Positions 22,498 to 34,466 of a stretch of 64,000 nucleotides of DNA are shown piece after piece. The stretch is from positions 120,159,050-120,223,049 of the forward strand of contig OX421961.1 of the NCBI GenBank assembly GCA_949128115.1. Direction: 5' to 3'. The notes beneath the pieces were generated by a model, which was not told the DNA's origin, ran no database searches, and saw nothing but the letters and a program-made list of their open reading frames with translations. Position numbers and translations under genes: made by a program. Origin of the DNA: Anaspis maculata (lineage: Eukaryota > Arthropoda > Insecta > Coleoptera > Scraptiidae). The number at the start of each line of letters is the position of its first letter. Positions within the stretch are counted from its first letter, which is position 1.

Positions 22498-23801
22498 TTG
22501 ACCCTGAAATGAATATGTCCCTTTTGAAATTTTGCAAAAACGGCATTTGACCAATTCTGAACAACAGACTAAAAGCTCTGGTCAGACAAATGTGCGGAAC
22601 ATAGTTTTTTTGGACAAGAAAGGAGTAAGTGCTGTAAAATCAGATAAACTCTTGCTGTAGTTCAGAAGAGGGTAGGTACCTCTTGCTGTAGTTCAGAAGA
22701 GGGTACCTCTTGCTGTAGTACAGAAGAGGGTCAACGTTGGCCAAAGAGTCCCTCAAACAATGTTGATCAACGTACTAAAAGCTCCAGGCCTTGAAATGTA
22801 AGCGTCATAGTTTTTGATGAGCAAGAAGAGAGTAAGTTCCGCAACTAGTGGTTACTCGGTAAAATTTGATTTCCTTGAAATTTTGAACGACCCTGCTTGG
22901 TCTGAATGCCTTTCAAGCAAGCTGATCCACATTTCAAGAAGAAAAATTATTTGATTTCCCTCCTCCCGACCTGAGAACCAAAGAGGAGGGAAAGTATTGT
23001 GAAGGCGCTAAAAAACATTTTTTGAGATGAACACGGAAATATCCATTTTGAGCCCCCCTGAGACGATCAGAACCATTTCCAGATGGAAGTTTGTCTGGCT
23101 GTGTGTGTGTGTCTGTCTGTAAAATTTTACGATAACTACCAGACGGTTGATTTGATCGACTCAAAATTTGGTACGCGAACATTTGTAGATCAGATTAGAG
23201 GTGGTCGTTTGGTCTCGGAGGATCCTTTCTGCACTGCGACCTATAAGATCTTTTGTGCGTGACCATGCTTCTATTTAATGTCCCAGGAAATCCACCTCCT
23301 CACCGAGTACGCGAACATAGTTTTGCTGTCGAATGAGCCCAATAATTTATGGCTGTCATCTGTCAAATAAGAAAGTCACTATCAAAAAATAAGAGGATTT
23401 TTATCTCACGGAACCTGACATGCAACATGTCATTTGGAAGCCTTTGAAAAACTGTATTCAGAACGATAAAAGTACTCATCTATCTGTCATATGTCAAATA
23501 TTGAAAAATATCCAAATTCAAAACTTTGCCATTCAATTATTCAAAATCTATTGGATGGATTGGAGCCAAATTCGACAGGCAGCAACAAAATAAAAAAAGT
23601 CAAGTCAAGTCTGTAGCTAAGAGTTTTTTATCATCTCTCAATCAGGCGCTACGAGATTTGGCGGCGCTTATTCCTTTCTTGCTCAAAACATCTGTGATGC
23701 TAACACTTGCTGGACAGGAGCTTTCAGTATGTTTTTCAGCATTGCTTGAGGGCCATTTGAGCAAATTTTCAAAAGGGACATATTTATTTCAGGGTTTGAC
23801 C
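22498..23801. mobile_element. Second foldback-type element abutting the first
   Basis: The ends are inverted copies over about 150 bases: CCCTGAAATGAATATGTCCC near 22510 against GGGACATATTTATTTCAGGG near 23776-23795. It contains a short three-copy repeat at 22650-22733 and a GT/GTCT run at 23098-23121. It begins within ten bases of the end of the 20617-22491 element. A 160-codon frame at 23526-24008 crosses its right end and is probably not a gene. Confidence 0.6.
22650..22733 (+). repeat. Three-copy tandem repeat
   Basis: Three units of about 27-31 bases share CTCTTGCTGTAGTTCAGAAG and end in AGGGTA; the third has one change (GTACAG). Confidence 0.85.
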
Positions 23802-24600
23802 AAAATTTCACCTAAAATTCCTGGACTACGAAGTCAATACTCAGTTACTCATATCCCTTTTAGAGAGGGTTCGCCATATCAGCCGATCGTGCGTCATGTT
23901 ATCATAAATTATTATGCAAATATCCATCATGGTATGAGTTGGAGAAAGATTTCAACTCAACTGAGCCACCCGTTCAAGATCACTCATCGTTTCTATCAAC
24001 TTGGATAGCTTTCTGCGCCTCTGCTTGGCTGCAGAGCGGCCAGAACCTGCGAACCACAAATTTAGAATAAGTATCTACTTGGGGAGACGTAATTGGTAGT
24101 AGCAAGTTGCAGCAACTCAAATAGGCACTTTCTGATTTGCACTGATTTCTACTTACTGGGTGTTTTTCGCGCGAAAACTACACCATATTTTTTTCAGATA
24201 AGTACTAGGGCGGTTCGGGGAAGCAACCGTTTTCGTTACATACACTCTGTTTCTGCTCCAGGTTAGGCATTTGAGCAATTGCTTATCAATGAAATTTACG
24301 AATGAATAATTATTATCAACATCAGCCTAGGTATGTTTCTGCAAATTTCAAAGAGGTATTGTAATGGGCAGCTTAGAATTATAAAAAAAGGGAATTAAAT
24401 GATTAGGAATAAATTAGCATTATGGACGGAATTAGGGAGTGACAAAATTGCACATGGGATGATGGTAGAGTCAGGAAACGCATGCCGGTGCATCGGTTTT
24501 GTGGGTCAGGGGTTTACACACTTGAGACAGAGAGATGGAGCAAGAAAGAATCGGTTTGAAAGTAGAGATGGAGGTGAAGAGGATTCTCGTCGTAGCAGTC
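23802..24600. other. Intronic stretch, nothing recognised
   Basis: Part of the DUSP23-B intron. No repeat pair or gene was recognised. Confidence 0.35.
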
Positions 24601-24619
24601 AACAACGGCCGATGTGTAA

Positions 24620-26010
24620 GAAAGAGAAAATTAATATTTATCAAGAAGAAAGTGACAAGAGTACTAAAACCATCTTTATTAGTTGTAGTGCATCAGTCAC
24701 GAGAAAAGAAAATATTGAGGCAAGTCTGATTTCCATTGTAATCAAATTATGTCTGTTTCAATGGGGTTGAAGTAATTGTTCTGTTTATAAACGTTAGTAG
24801 GATTTGTACTTGGTATTTCGAACAGCCATAGGAAGCGTCAAACCGATTCAATACCCTGCAATTACTGTTAGCTTTTAAATACATTGTTTTCAGCCACCTT
24901 CAAGACACCAGAACCATGGTGAAAACCTTAGTAACCCCTTCAAAGAGATCTGGCTTCCTACAGTGTATGATTTTGTGGACTCTATGAGCTTGAGACAAAG
25001 CACTAGCAGTATTTATGCAGATCAAATCTGGGCGACAGTCTCACGTGTTATCTCACCCCATGGAATGAAGATTCAACCTTTTTCGCACGACAAGGAGTTT
25101 ATGAGCATCAAGGTTGAGTTCCAAAAAAGAACCTTTTTGAACAATGCAAAAAAATTCAGTGTCGCTTCGAAAACGCTCCAAGATAAAAAGGAACATAACA
25201 TAATTTTTGCAGTCTGCTTAATTCGAGGCTCACCGCGTTAAATTGTACACCTGATTGCAGATTTGCGTTGAGTTATTTAACCTAGCGTGGAACACAGCTA
25301 CTGGATAAGTCTGTTTTTTTTTTTTAGGTTTGTTTTCCTCCTTATTGGCACTTCTTGTGCCATAGGAGTTTGCTGCATTTTATTGAGTAAAGTACAATTT
25401 GAAAAATTCTGTTTAAACAGCACAAGATCCAGACCTCCTGCCTGGGACGGGACACGCAGCCCACTCGACTAGCGGGCTGTCAAGTCTGTGAGTTCAAAAC
25501 TACAGCACCAGCCGGATATAAATTTATGGAATGTGAACACTCAATTTTTATGTAAATTATGTGATCAATAATCAAAATATTGGCTATAATTTCGAAATAC
25601 CAGGACAATGCTCAGTGAACATCCATCTCTCTCTAAGTACAACTAAATAATCGAGATTTCTTCTCGTACAAATAAAATGGTCCAGAAAGCAGAAAGGGTT
25701 AGAACGAAATCAACGAGGTATCAATTAATTCTGCAGGGAATTGAAACTCAAGTGCGTTAGGAAACGGGTTCACCAAGATTTCTGAAAATTGGGAAGAATG
25801 CGAAACGGAATTAAATTGAAAAGGTTGAGTTGATAAGTCGCAGGGTTTTGCACGTAATTAGGGTGTGGTGTACTTTTCTCTCAGAAACCGAATGTAAACT
25901 TGAATTAACTAATTCATATTGTTAGCTGATTTCAGCACGCCTGGAAATTATGTAATGAATAATTGAGCTAAACTCAATTAAATTGGCGATGATTGAATCA
26001 TTCGCAATAA
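24620..26010 (+). repeat. Dispersed 1.2-1.4-kb repeat, copy 1
   Basis: Patchy similarity to the reverse complement of 48030-49260. Examples are GTATGATTTTGTGGACTCTA near 24964 against TAGAGTCTACAAAATCATGC near 48881, ATTTATGCAGATCAAATCTG near 25012 against a matching block near 48840, and AACAGCCATAGGAAGCGTCA near 24822 against 49033. No coding frame survives. It may be an old mobile element or an inverted segmental duplication. Confidence 0.6.
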
Positions 26011-27690
26011 AGATTAGGTGTGGTGTTGAATGACTTTGTTTATTTTTCAACATTTATTTCAATCATCTTCTTTCAAAAAACTGAGGTTACTCGCATGACA
26101 GGGGTACTAGGGCATGACTGGGGAAGAATTAGGGAAGTTAGTTATTGATGTGAATGACTTAGGTAAAGGTAATTGAAATCTACGGCACAACAATAAATTG
26201 AAACACAACTATGGGGTCGATCATGGTATTACAGCAAATTATTGATTCAGGGAAAGCGGTTTACCCACAGTATGTTGTTGAATGTTCATACCTGAATACA
26301 TCGACTGTCTATTTTTAACGCTAGTAGTTTACAATACAAGTTGGCTGTTATATAAATAGTTTTCAGACACAAAGCCGAAATTTGCAGAACGAGGGCGCAG
26401 CCCGAGTTTTGTAAGAGGCTGAGTGTCGAAAAGCATCTTGTGTAACAAGCCACGAGTGTTGTACAACATTTTACGTGTTTGTTCTATTGCAAAAAATTTT
26501 TTTGTAATTTTTGAGGTTATTTTGTCAAGTGTCAACTTGAATAGATGAACTGTAATATCCATATACAACTTATATAAAAGTCATTACATCTTATGTATCA
26601 GCACAACAAACACGTAAATAACTATTCCCGCCTTGTTGCTAATTAATTTTGATACAACAGTTTTTATTATGTGTCACTATCGACACACTTCAGGTACCTA
26701 CCTACCTAAGTTATGAAAGTGCATTTGGAAAAATATCCACAGAACAAACTGGAAATAGGAACAATCCGGAAATAATAGGCTGAAAATTTCTACGCGGCGT
26801 CCGACGAAGCTTGAAGGTGTGAAAATTTACGACTCTGTTTCTTGCGAATGGCCTGTGGAGACTCCAATCTTACAAATTGCAGCTCGTGTTTTTCACACAT
26901 CGACTTCGCGGGCTTCGGGAGTAGGCAGGTAAGGCGGTGTAAGTATTTGATTTCAGAAATCCAATCGAAAGAAAAGGTTAGATACTATTACATCCATCGC
27001 TTAATGCTAGACAGGTATGGGTACGTTACCCCTAACTACCTATTGAAAAGCGAAACACAACACAACTTCATAATTTATCAATAGAGGTAATGGCGAATGG
27101 AGCAGCTATAGGGCTAATGGACTTTGATCAAGATGATCGGGTTCTATATACTCGTAAATAATTAATCCCATCATCATCATTCCTATCGGCTGTCACAATT
27201 CCAAGTAATTTTTGCCTCCCTTATCTAAGCACTTATCTTGTTGCTATCACAGATCTTTCACCTATCACTTATTAATTTCAACGAATATCGATATATTTAT
27301 TATGGCTTTATGGCTAGGTCAGTAGTTGAACAAAATGCATCAATGGCATTTGCAGGGATGACTTCCATTCGTTTCCGGATGTTTTCGGCTCGTTTTCACT
27401 ACTATTGCGACATTCGGGTGTCTTTTGGAAGTATCTGGAATACCGTGACAAATGTCGAAATTCCTAACCTCTCAAGTTATGCGTTTGTGTGCCGGACTGC
27501 AAGTGCGATAGCGAACAAGAATGAACATATCCAACTTCGACGACTTGTTACGGGTGATAAACTCCAGCGACGACGATTTGTACCAGATTATGGTCGATAT
27601 AGCAGGTTGCTGGCGAGGAACCTGAGGTGCCCGCCTTACCCCAGTCACTTTCTCCCCCTAGTTGCTCCCCTCTTGTAGTTTACTGATACT
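26011..27690. other. Intronic stretch, nothing firm
   Basis: A 146-codon plus-strand frame (27238-27678) has no motif I recognise. GGTACCTACCTACC lies near 26692. No repeat was resolved. Confidence 0.3.
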
Positions 27691-27699
27691 TGTCGTGTT

Positions 27700-28145
27700 C
27701 CTTTTACTTTCTTACCCACCCAGCACCCAAATTCGTTCAGTGGTCCCGTATTTTTTTGTATTTCCTAGTAGTTCTGATTGAACATTCAAATTAACATTTC
27801 ATTCGGTATTTTTCGTTCGCGTCCCATTACTTGTCCTACTATGCCTTCAGCCCTTTTCTTCTTCGTTTTTCTCTTGTTTCTTACCCGCCCAGCACCCCAA
27901 TTCGCTCCAATGGTCCGCAGTTTTGTTTTATTTTCTTCATTTTCCACACTTCCCTATTTCTTCTCTTTCCTTCCTACTATGATTTCGACCTCTTTTTTTA
28001 TTTTTATTTTCTAGTTTCTCACCCGCCCAGAAACCCAATTCGCTTCCTTGCCGCGTAATATTGTTCATTTTCTTCCTTTTCAACACTTTTTTCTCTTTCT
28101 TTTTTCCTTCTTACCCACCCAGCACCCCAATTCGCTCTGTGCTCC
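27700..28145 (+). repeat. C/T-rich tandem repeat, about four diverged units
   Basis: The phrase CTTACCCACCCAGCACCCC, followed by AATTCGCT, recurs near 27712, 27880, 28015 (variant) and 28110, separated by T-rich filler. The period varies between about 95 and 170 bases. Confidence 0.75.
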
Positions 28146-28639
28146 CGTGATTTATATGTAGGAAAACTCAAAAGTGAGTGAACCTTCGCAATTTTTATTT
28201 CAGATATTTCTTCTAGACAGTGTTCCAAGTGGTTTGCGATTTTGTTCGACAAAATTTGCGACATGGAGTTTTCTTAACGGGACCTCATGTTTTTTCAAGT
28301 GAAAAAAAAATGAAAACTAATATTGCGCACTAGCCGAATACCTAATTTTTTTAATAAGATTGATGGCGACATGACGACTGAAGCTGTTGAGGTTTATGAT
28401 AGAGTCATACGTTTTCTCTTCACTGGGTATAACGATATTTTGTTACGTATTTCGCGTTTGGGTTCGTTAATATTTGAGACGATCGTTTTAAAATACACAC
28501 TGTTTATCACTGCGTACTACAATAAATACACGCCAACAAATTCTCTACTCTTGGGAATATCGCTGGTACTACTCGCTTCTATCCGCTTGCTACCTCTTTG
28601 GATTCAATACTGCCCGTAGGATCGGTGACTTATACAGCT

Positions 28640-29460
28640 CCGACTATTAATCTCGATGCCTTACACCCAAGGGTTTTTTACCCTTGGGAAAAAGATAAAA
28701 AAAAAGGAAATGAAGATTATAATAGAAAAAACTATCAACTTCGAATCTTCCATCGGTCTTCCAGCAAATTCCATAGTGACCCGGCATACGGCTTTTAGGC
28801 GACTCCCGAATAATCTTACACATTTCGGGGGCATTACCAACGTGCTGTAAATCCGGCACCTCCGCCAAATCGACAGATGTGTGCTACTCGGCCGTTGAAG
28901 TCGTCACGTGAATTTCATTCGCTTAGCCATCGCGTAAACTCAAAAATGTCCAGAGCTCCGTACTTGTACACTGCGATCTGATGGGAGGAGTCTAGAAAGA
29001 TCAGGTGTGCTCCAGAATGCACGGAAATCGCCGCTCGTGACAATGTTGAAAAGTGGATTCGTAAGAGCTCCAGCACTTTCAAATTTCAAGGGCCTCTTGC
29101 CCCGGCCAGAGAAAAAATCTGCAAGGCGCTTCTTCTCAATCGAAAGAGCAACGGTCTTTTGTGCCATCCTACCAATTTCCATGCTTTTGTCACCAAGTGC
29201 AGGGTCCATGTCACTAACCTCCGGACTAATAGTAACCAGATATACCCACTTACTCAACGACTTGATATTAATTTCTAGCGTTGTTTGGGGTACGCTTAAA
29301 TTTCATCCTTGTGTCATCGGGAGCTCCCCGATCCATCTTCCGGCGGCACGTGGAACACCGGAAACTTCCAGTTTGTTCCTTGTAATCCCGCGATGTTGAA
29401 ACGTTTCTGACCTCTGGGTGCCTTGAACTCATGAATAAACAGAGTCGTTGCTTACGGCAC
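28640..29460 (-). pseudogene. Unrecognised coding-like fragments
   Basis: Minus-strand frames are unusually coherent here: 29257-28940 (105 codons, containing DMDPALGDKSMEIGRMAQKT and SGDFRAFWSTPDLSRLLPSD), a preceding stretch near 29440-29330 in another frame (RFNIAGLQGTNWKFPVFHV), and 28868-28647 (GICWKTDGRFEVDSFF). The composition looks protein-like and the pieces follow one another, but frames and stops change between them. I do not recognise the family. It may be a decayed transposon protein or retrocopy in the DUSP23-B intron. Confidence 0.35.
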
Positions 29461-29586
29461 GCACCTTGACTTCCTACGCCTTTAAAAATTTCCCCGAACG
29501 AGGAAATTCGGACGCGCGACTTTCCAGCTTTTCCCCAAGTGTGAGGAGGCAGGCCCGGCCGTTGCTAATTTTGTTATTGTTTTCAG

Positions 29587-29793
29587 AGCGTGGGCGTTCA
29601 TTGCAGACAGGGCTTAGGGCGAACAGGTGTTATGGCGGCCATCTATCTGGTTCGTTTTCAAGGACTGGCACCTGATGAAGCTGTGGAAACTGTGAGACGA
29701 CAGCGGCCTTGGTCGATAGAAACCAAAGCACAAGAACGGGCGGTGGTGACCTACTATAAGCATTTGCGAGGCGGGAGTAAAGATGAACTTTGA
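29587..29793 (+). CDS. DUSP23-like phosphatase copy B, exon 2
   Basis: The exon follows the acceptor TTTTCAG and opens in phase 0 with SVGVHCRQGLGRTGVMAA, the P-loop (Cys133 and Arg139 of the long form). The exon continues with RRQRPWSIETKAQERAVV and ends KDEL at a TGA, 68 codons in all. The terminal KDEL is notable: behind a signal peptide it would be a canonical ER-retention signal. RPWSIET is shared with copy C, whereas copy A and human have RPGS. There is no sign of decay. Confidence 0.88.
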   Translation, partial: SVGVHCRQGLGRTGVMAAIYLVRFQGLAPDEAVETVRRQRPWSIETKAQERAVVTYYKHLRGGSKDEL

Positions 29794-29904
29794 TGATCGA
29801 TATACTTATTCGGATAATTTGTTTTAATCTAATGTTCACTGAAACTTTGCCTTGTACCTACAATATAGTGTGATAATACTTAGAATAGCTTAGAATATGG
29901 GAAC

Positions 29905-29910
29905 AATAAA
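29905..29910 (+). terminator. Polyadenylation signal of DUSP23-B
   Basis: AATAAA lies 112 bases after the stop codon, followed by a T/G-rich stretch (TTTTGTTTGTTTGTTG) at 29931, as expected for cleavage and polyadenylation. Confidence 0.65.
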
Positions 29911-29979
29911 ACCGAGATACAAGTCACCATTTTGTTTGTTTGTTGACCATGTTTTGTTTCATCAAATAACAGAGTTATT

Positions 29980-31220
29980 CAACGATTTTTGTTAGAGGTG
30001 GGGAGCTATAGAGCCCGGATGGGCTGCTATCTGTCAAAGATATAGGCATAACTGATGTGCTTGAAGGAGCAACACATCAATTCTCTCACCTTACTTTGAA
30101 AAAAGGTGCTAGGACAATCCTTCGAGCGAACAGTTCTTCGCGGACAACTCTTCACACCGGGGGGCTACAGATGGCTCTGAGAAGCTAATAAGGCACAAAG
30201 AAGCTTCCTAAGATTCCAGAAACTTTGAGAAATCAGAAGGGGACACCTGGTTTGCCAACGATAATTGAAGACACAAGGGGGCTCAATAGGGTTCAAACGG
30301 TACTTGAAGATACAAAGGGGCTAAGTAAGGCTTGAAACGCTTCAACGTAGACACAAGAGAGGAGAGGGCTCTAAAAATCGGACGAAGGCCTGGCGGGGTT
30401 TACTGGGGCTCCAAAATGACACTGAGGGACACGAGGGGACCCCGTAGAACTTTGACCAACACATAAAGGCAAACAGGAGCTGACTAGCGCTTGGAAAGCT
30501 AACACATTGAAAAAAGGGGCTCAGCAGGGCTACAAATAAAACATAAAGACACATGGGGGCCACATAGGACTCTGAAGAACTTGATAAGGCACAAAAGAGA
30601 TTTCTAAGATTTCAGAAACTTCGAGAAATGAGAAGTGGGTCACCTGGTCTGCAACGATAATTGAAGACTCAAGGGGGCTCAATAGGGCTCCAAACGATAC
30701 CTGAAGATACAAGGGGTCTCATAAGGGTTTGAAACGATTTATTGTAGGCACAAGTGAGAAGATCGAGGCCTCTACAAATCGGACGAACGCCTGGCGAGGC
30801 TCACTGAGGCTCCAAATAACACTTGGGACACGAGGGGGCGCCCCGTAGAACTTTGACCAACACATAAAGACTAACAGGGGCCAACTAGAGCTTGGAAAAC
30901 TAACACATTGTAGAAAGGGGCTCAGCAGGGCCACAGATGCAACAAAAAGACACCAGGGGGCCACATAGGGCTCTGAGAAACCTGAGAAGGTACAAAAGAG
31001 GTTTCTGAGATTCCAGAAACATCAAAAAATCAGAAAGGAGACACTTGGACCGCAAACGATAATTGAAGACACAAGGGGCTCAATAGGGCTCCAAACGATA
31101 CTTGAAGATGGAAGGGGGCTCAGCGGGGCTTATGCTTCGAAGTAGACACAAGGGAGGATAGGGCTCTGAAAATCGCAAAAAGGCCTGACGGGGCTCACTA
31201 GGGCTCCAAATGATACTGAT
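29980..31220 (+). repeat. Two-level minisatellite, main block
   Basis: Three higher-order units of about 385-400 bases are marked by a GATTCCAGAAACTTTGAGAAAT-type block near 30213, 30597 and 31010. Each is built from diverged subunits of about 40 bases with the words AAGACACAAGGGGGCTC and AGGGCTCCAAACGATACTTG. The array breaks at 31220 and resumes at 33068. Similar subunits occur at 49760-50190 and, on the other strand, around 39290-39500. Confidence 0.8.
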
Positions 31221-33067
31221 TATAGGATGAGTCACTGATATGGACGAGCTCAATTACACCTACGCCATTAATGATATCGAAATGAACCAAACGGCACTGC
31301 AAACAGGAGGTCAAAGAGCAGTTTGTGAAATTATTTTGCTCTATACAGAGTGTCTTATTTTTGCAGAGCAGTTTTTGAACGAGCTTTTTCGAATGGCACC
31401 CCCTGTATTATATTTGGATTTGCCCTTTTTCAGGCATCACAAATTCGTTTAGTTTTTGCAATTCGCTTCAACCATTCAGAAGTTATTAATTTTTTCCTAA
31501 AAATTAATGCGTCTGTAGGCACTTACTAAATAAATCGCAAGGCATTTGATTTTAAGTTATCAAGTTAGGACTTTGCTCATGTTCAAACAATAGCATAGGG
31601 TATCTTTTGGCGGTAATATCGCCTATTTCTGTTCCGGTATCACCTTGCTGTGACACATTGATTTTGGTAAACTTTGAAAGGCCATAACTTCTTTTTTTCG
31701 AATAGCACCCCCTGTTTTTTATTTTTTATTCGTGTCAAGCGTCTCATTTCACATCTTTGTTACCTCTTATGTTGTTTTCTCAAAAGTTGATAGTTTGGAA
31801 ATTAATTCGGTTTTTATAAAAACTGGACACAAGTTTCATCGATTAAAATAATGCAATAAAAATCAACCACCAACCAATGTCAAAGTGAGTCCCTTATTAT
31901 TGTACGTCACTTATAAATTTTGGCAAGAAATTATCAAGTGAAGATAAAGTATGCTACGGAAAGCCTCTCTAATTATTTCTTGCATATTTTCCCTGGTTAT
32001 TGACTTAAGCTCCATACACCCGATCGTAAACAAAGCCCTGAAGAAAAAATCGGGTTAGTCAAGTCAGGTGACCTCGCAGGCCATGGCACCGGATCAAGTA
32101 ATCAACTCAAAAATCAAATCAATTTTGAATCCAAACTGCAACGACTAATTCAACCAACGTCAACATGACTTCTATTGTACGTCATTTTCAAATTTCGACA
32201 TGAAATTATCATGTAGAAATTAAAAAACTCAAAATGTCGAAACAAGTAACTAAACAATATTATTTATTGAGGTAGTGCAACAAATCAATAGTAATAACAT
32301 TTACTACTACATGTGCAATCGTAAAAACTGTTGAAAATGACAAAATTTCTTGTCAAAATTTCAAAGTGACGTACAATAGAAGTCACTTTGACGTTGGTTT
32401 TCAGAATTAGTTGATTTTCATTGCACGCTAAGTTCAATCGATAAAATTTGTGTCCATTTTTTTAAAAAACCCGGATTATTCTCCAGACTATCAACTTTTG
32501 AGAAAAAACATAGAATGTAAAAAAGATGTGAAATGAGACGCCTGATACGAATAAGAAATAAAAAACAGGGAGTGCTATTTGAAAAAATGAAGTTATGGCC
32601 CTTCAAAGTTCACCCAAATAAATGTGTCACAGCAAAGTGATACCAAAACAGAAATAGGCGATATTACCGCCAAAAGTCACCCTATGCTATTGCTTAAACA
32701 TGAGCAAAGTCCCAACTTGATAACCTGAAAACCAAGTGCCTTGCGATTTATTTAGTAAGTGCCTACAGACGCAATAATTTTCAGAAAAAAATCAATAACT
32801 TCTGAACGGTTGAAGCGAATTGCAAAAACCAAACGAATTTATAATGCCTGAGAAAGGGCGAATCCAAATATGCAAAAATATATGAAAGGTGTCATTTGAA
32901 AAAGCTCGTTCAAAAACTGCTCTGCAAAAATGGGGCACCCTGTATGGAGCAAAATAGTTCTACAAACTGCACTTTGACCTCCCGTTTGCAGTGCCGTTTG
33001 GTTCATTTCGATATCATCAATGGCGTAGGTGTATTTGAGCTCGCCCATCTCAATGACTCACCCTGTA
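31221..33067. mobile_element. TACAGGGTG-ended inverted-repeat element inserted in the minisatellite
   Basis: The left end (TATAGGATGAGTCACTGA) and right end (complement of TACAGGGTGAGTCATTGAGA) start arms of roughly 740 bases. Both arms can be read as the peptide TYAI(N/D)DIEMNQTALQTGG, which is only a by-product of the inverted arms. The centre, about 31960-32320, is less similar and has no transposase. The ends and TA-like target suggest a Tc1/mariner-type non-autonomous element. Minisatellite sequence resumes on the far side. Confidence 0.7.
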
Positions 33068-33330
33068 GACAAGGGGAGGGCCAGTAGGATTTCAACCAAC
33101 ACAAGAAGACACACAGGAGCTAACTATAGAGCTTTGAAAATAATGCAAGGTTTAAAGGAGCTCAGCAGGGCTACAAATGCGACATGAAGACAAGGGGACC
33201 GAATAGGGCTCCGAGGAACCGTTCAAGGCATAAGGGCGAAGCAAATCTCCAGAAAATTTGAAGATACTCAAGGGGGTTCATCAAGATCCCAAACGATACT
33301 ACTTGTAGAAACACGCTACGTGGAAACTCA
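33068..33330 (+). repeat. Two-level minisatellite, continuation
   Basis: It picks up with GACAAGGGG and AACACAAGAAGACACACAGG, the same subunit words as the block ending at 31220, showing the array was split by the element between them. Confidence 0.75.
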
Positions 33331-33384
33331 GTGAGGGATAGGGCTCTGAATTTCACACTCACACTAGGTCTCATTGGAGCTCCA

Positions 33385-33715
33385 AAGTTCCCAGCGAAGA
33401 ATTGTCCGGCGAAGAATTGTCGGCGAGTTGGGTGTCGGCAGGTTACCCTGTCGATGAGTATTCCTGTCGATGAACTGTCCTGTCGGCGAGATGTCTTGTT
33501 GGTGAGTTGTCTTGTCGAAGAGTTTTTCTGTCGGTGAGTAGTCCTGTCGGCAAGATGTTTTTTCGGTGAGTTGTCTTGTCGATGAGTTTTCCTGTCGGTG
33601 AGTTGTCCTGTCGGCGAGTTGTCTTGTCGATTAATTGTCTTGTCGGTGAGTTGTCTTGTCGATGAGTTGGATGTCGGCAAGTTATCCTGTCGATGAGTTG
33701 GGTGTCGATAAGTTA
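33385..33715 (+). repeat. 16-bp minisatellite
   Basis: About 18-20 units of GAGTTGTCTTGTCGAT and variants (GGT, GGC endings). A long minus-strand frame (33171-33872) through it yields a Thr/Asp/Arg/Gln-rich repeat such as DRKTHRQDNSP. It is a minisatellite by-product rather than a protein. Confidence 0.85.
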
Positions 33716-33749
33716 TACCAAACCCGTTGAAATAGAGCCACCACAACAT

Positions 33750-33985
33750 CGAGAGAATGGATTGACCACCATTGTTTCCGGATATGAGTCCAATTGAGCA
33801 TGTCCGGAGTAAAATGAAATTGAATGAAAGGTAAGGACGAGTGGAAAATTTGAACGATTTGATGGATGCCATTTAGGAAGAGTGGGAAGCTATTCTCTCG
33901 GCTATTCTCCAGGAGTTTATTTCCCAGTTTGGTGGACAGCATGCCGAGACAAGTAGTGGCTCTAATACGAGCTAGAAGAAAGCCA
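33750..33985 (+). mobile_element. Tc1-like transposase C-terminal relic
   Basis: Reading plus-strand frames gives PPLFPDMSPIEHVRSKMK, close to the SPDLSPIEHVWD motif near the last catalytic residue of Tc1 transposases. It is followed by EEWEAI, their C-terminal landmark. There is at least one frameshift and one stop, and no flanking inverted repeats were found. Confidence 0.65.
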
Positions 33986-34466
33986 ACAAAGTATTGATTT
34001 TCATATTTTTCTTCGTTCTTTTCATGCTATCAACATTGTGACCCCTCTAAAATGTTATCAGCCTAGCTTCAAGGTGAAATTATGCTTTATCGCATGTTGT
34101 GAACGTAGCGATCGGTTTTAAATGACGGAGTATTTATTAGAATGGAGCATTCATTAGGATGTTCAAAAATTGATTTTAAACTGAATAGACCTATATTTAA
34201 AAAAAAACAGTTTATATCACAGTTTTTTGGGAATCGATTACGATCGCGCCCCTACTGGTTGATGAATTAAGGCTGAAATGCAATTGGCACTTCCGGTGAT
34301 CAAACAGATCCATACATACCAAATTTCAATTTAATTGGATAAACCGTTCGAAAGTTATCAATGAAGATCACACACAAACAGACAAATCAATTGATCTTAT
34401 CGACAGAATTACATTTAGGGGGCTAACATTTCAAGAAATGTTATCAAACATACCTACCTATGTTTT
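33986..34466. other. Intergenic stretch, nothing recognised
   Basis: Lies between the 3' end of DUSP23-B and DUSP23-C. No gene or repeat was resolved. Confidence 0.35.

Noticed and set aside
23526..24008. 160-codon plus-strand frame
   Set aside because: It crosses the end of an inverted-repeat element and shows no family motif.
27238..27678. 146-codon plus-strand frame
   Set aside because: No recognisable motif, no flanking splice or promoter evidence; expected by chance in 64 kb.
31240..31452. Duplicate peptide TYAINDIEMNQTALQTGG at 31240 and 33048
   Set aside because: Produced by the arms of a non-coding foldback element.
29980..33720. Regular repeats that might suggest a CRISPR array
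   Set aside because: Units are diverged and directly tandem with no constant repeat and unique spacers, and the genome is eukaryotic.
33171..33872. 233-codon minus-strand frame with repeated DRKTHRQDNSP-like peptides
   Set aside because: The repeats are produced by the 16-bp minisatellite at 33385-33715, and the rest overlaps an antisense Tc1 relic.
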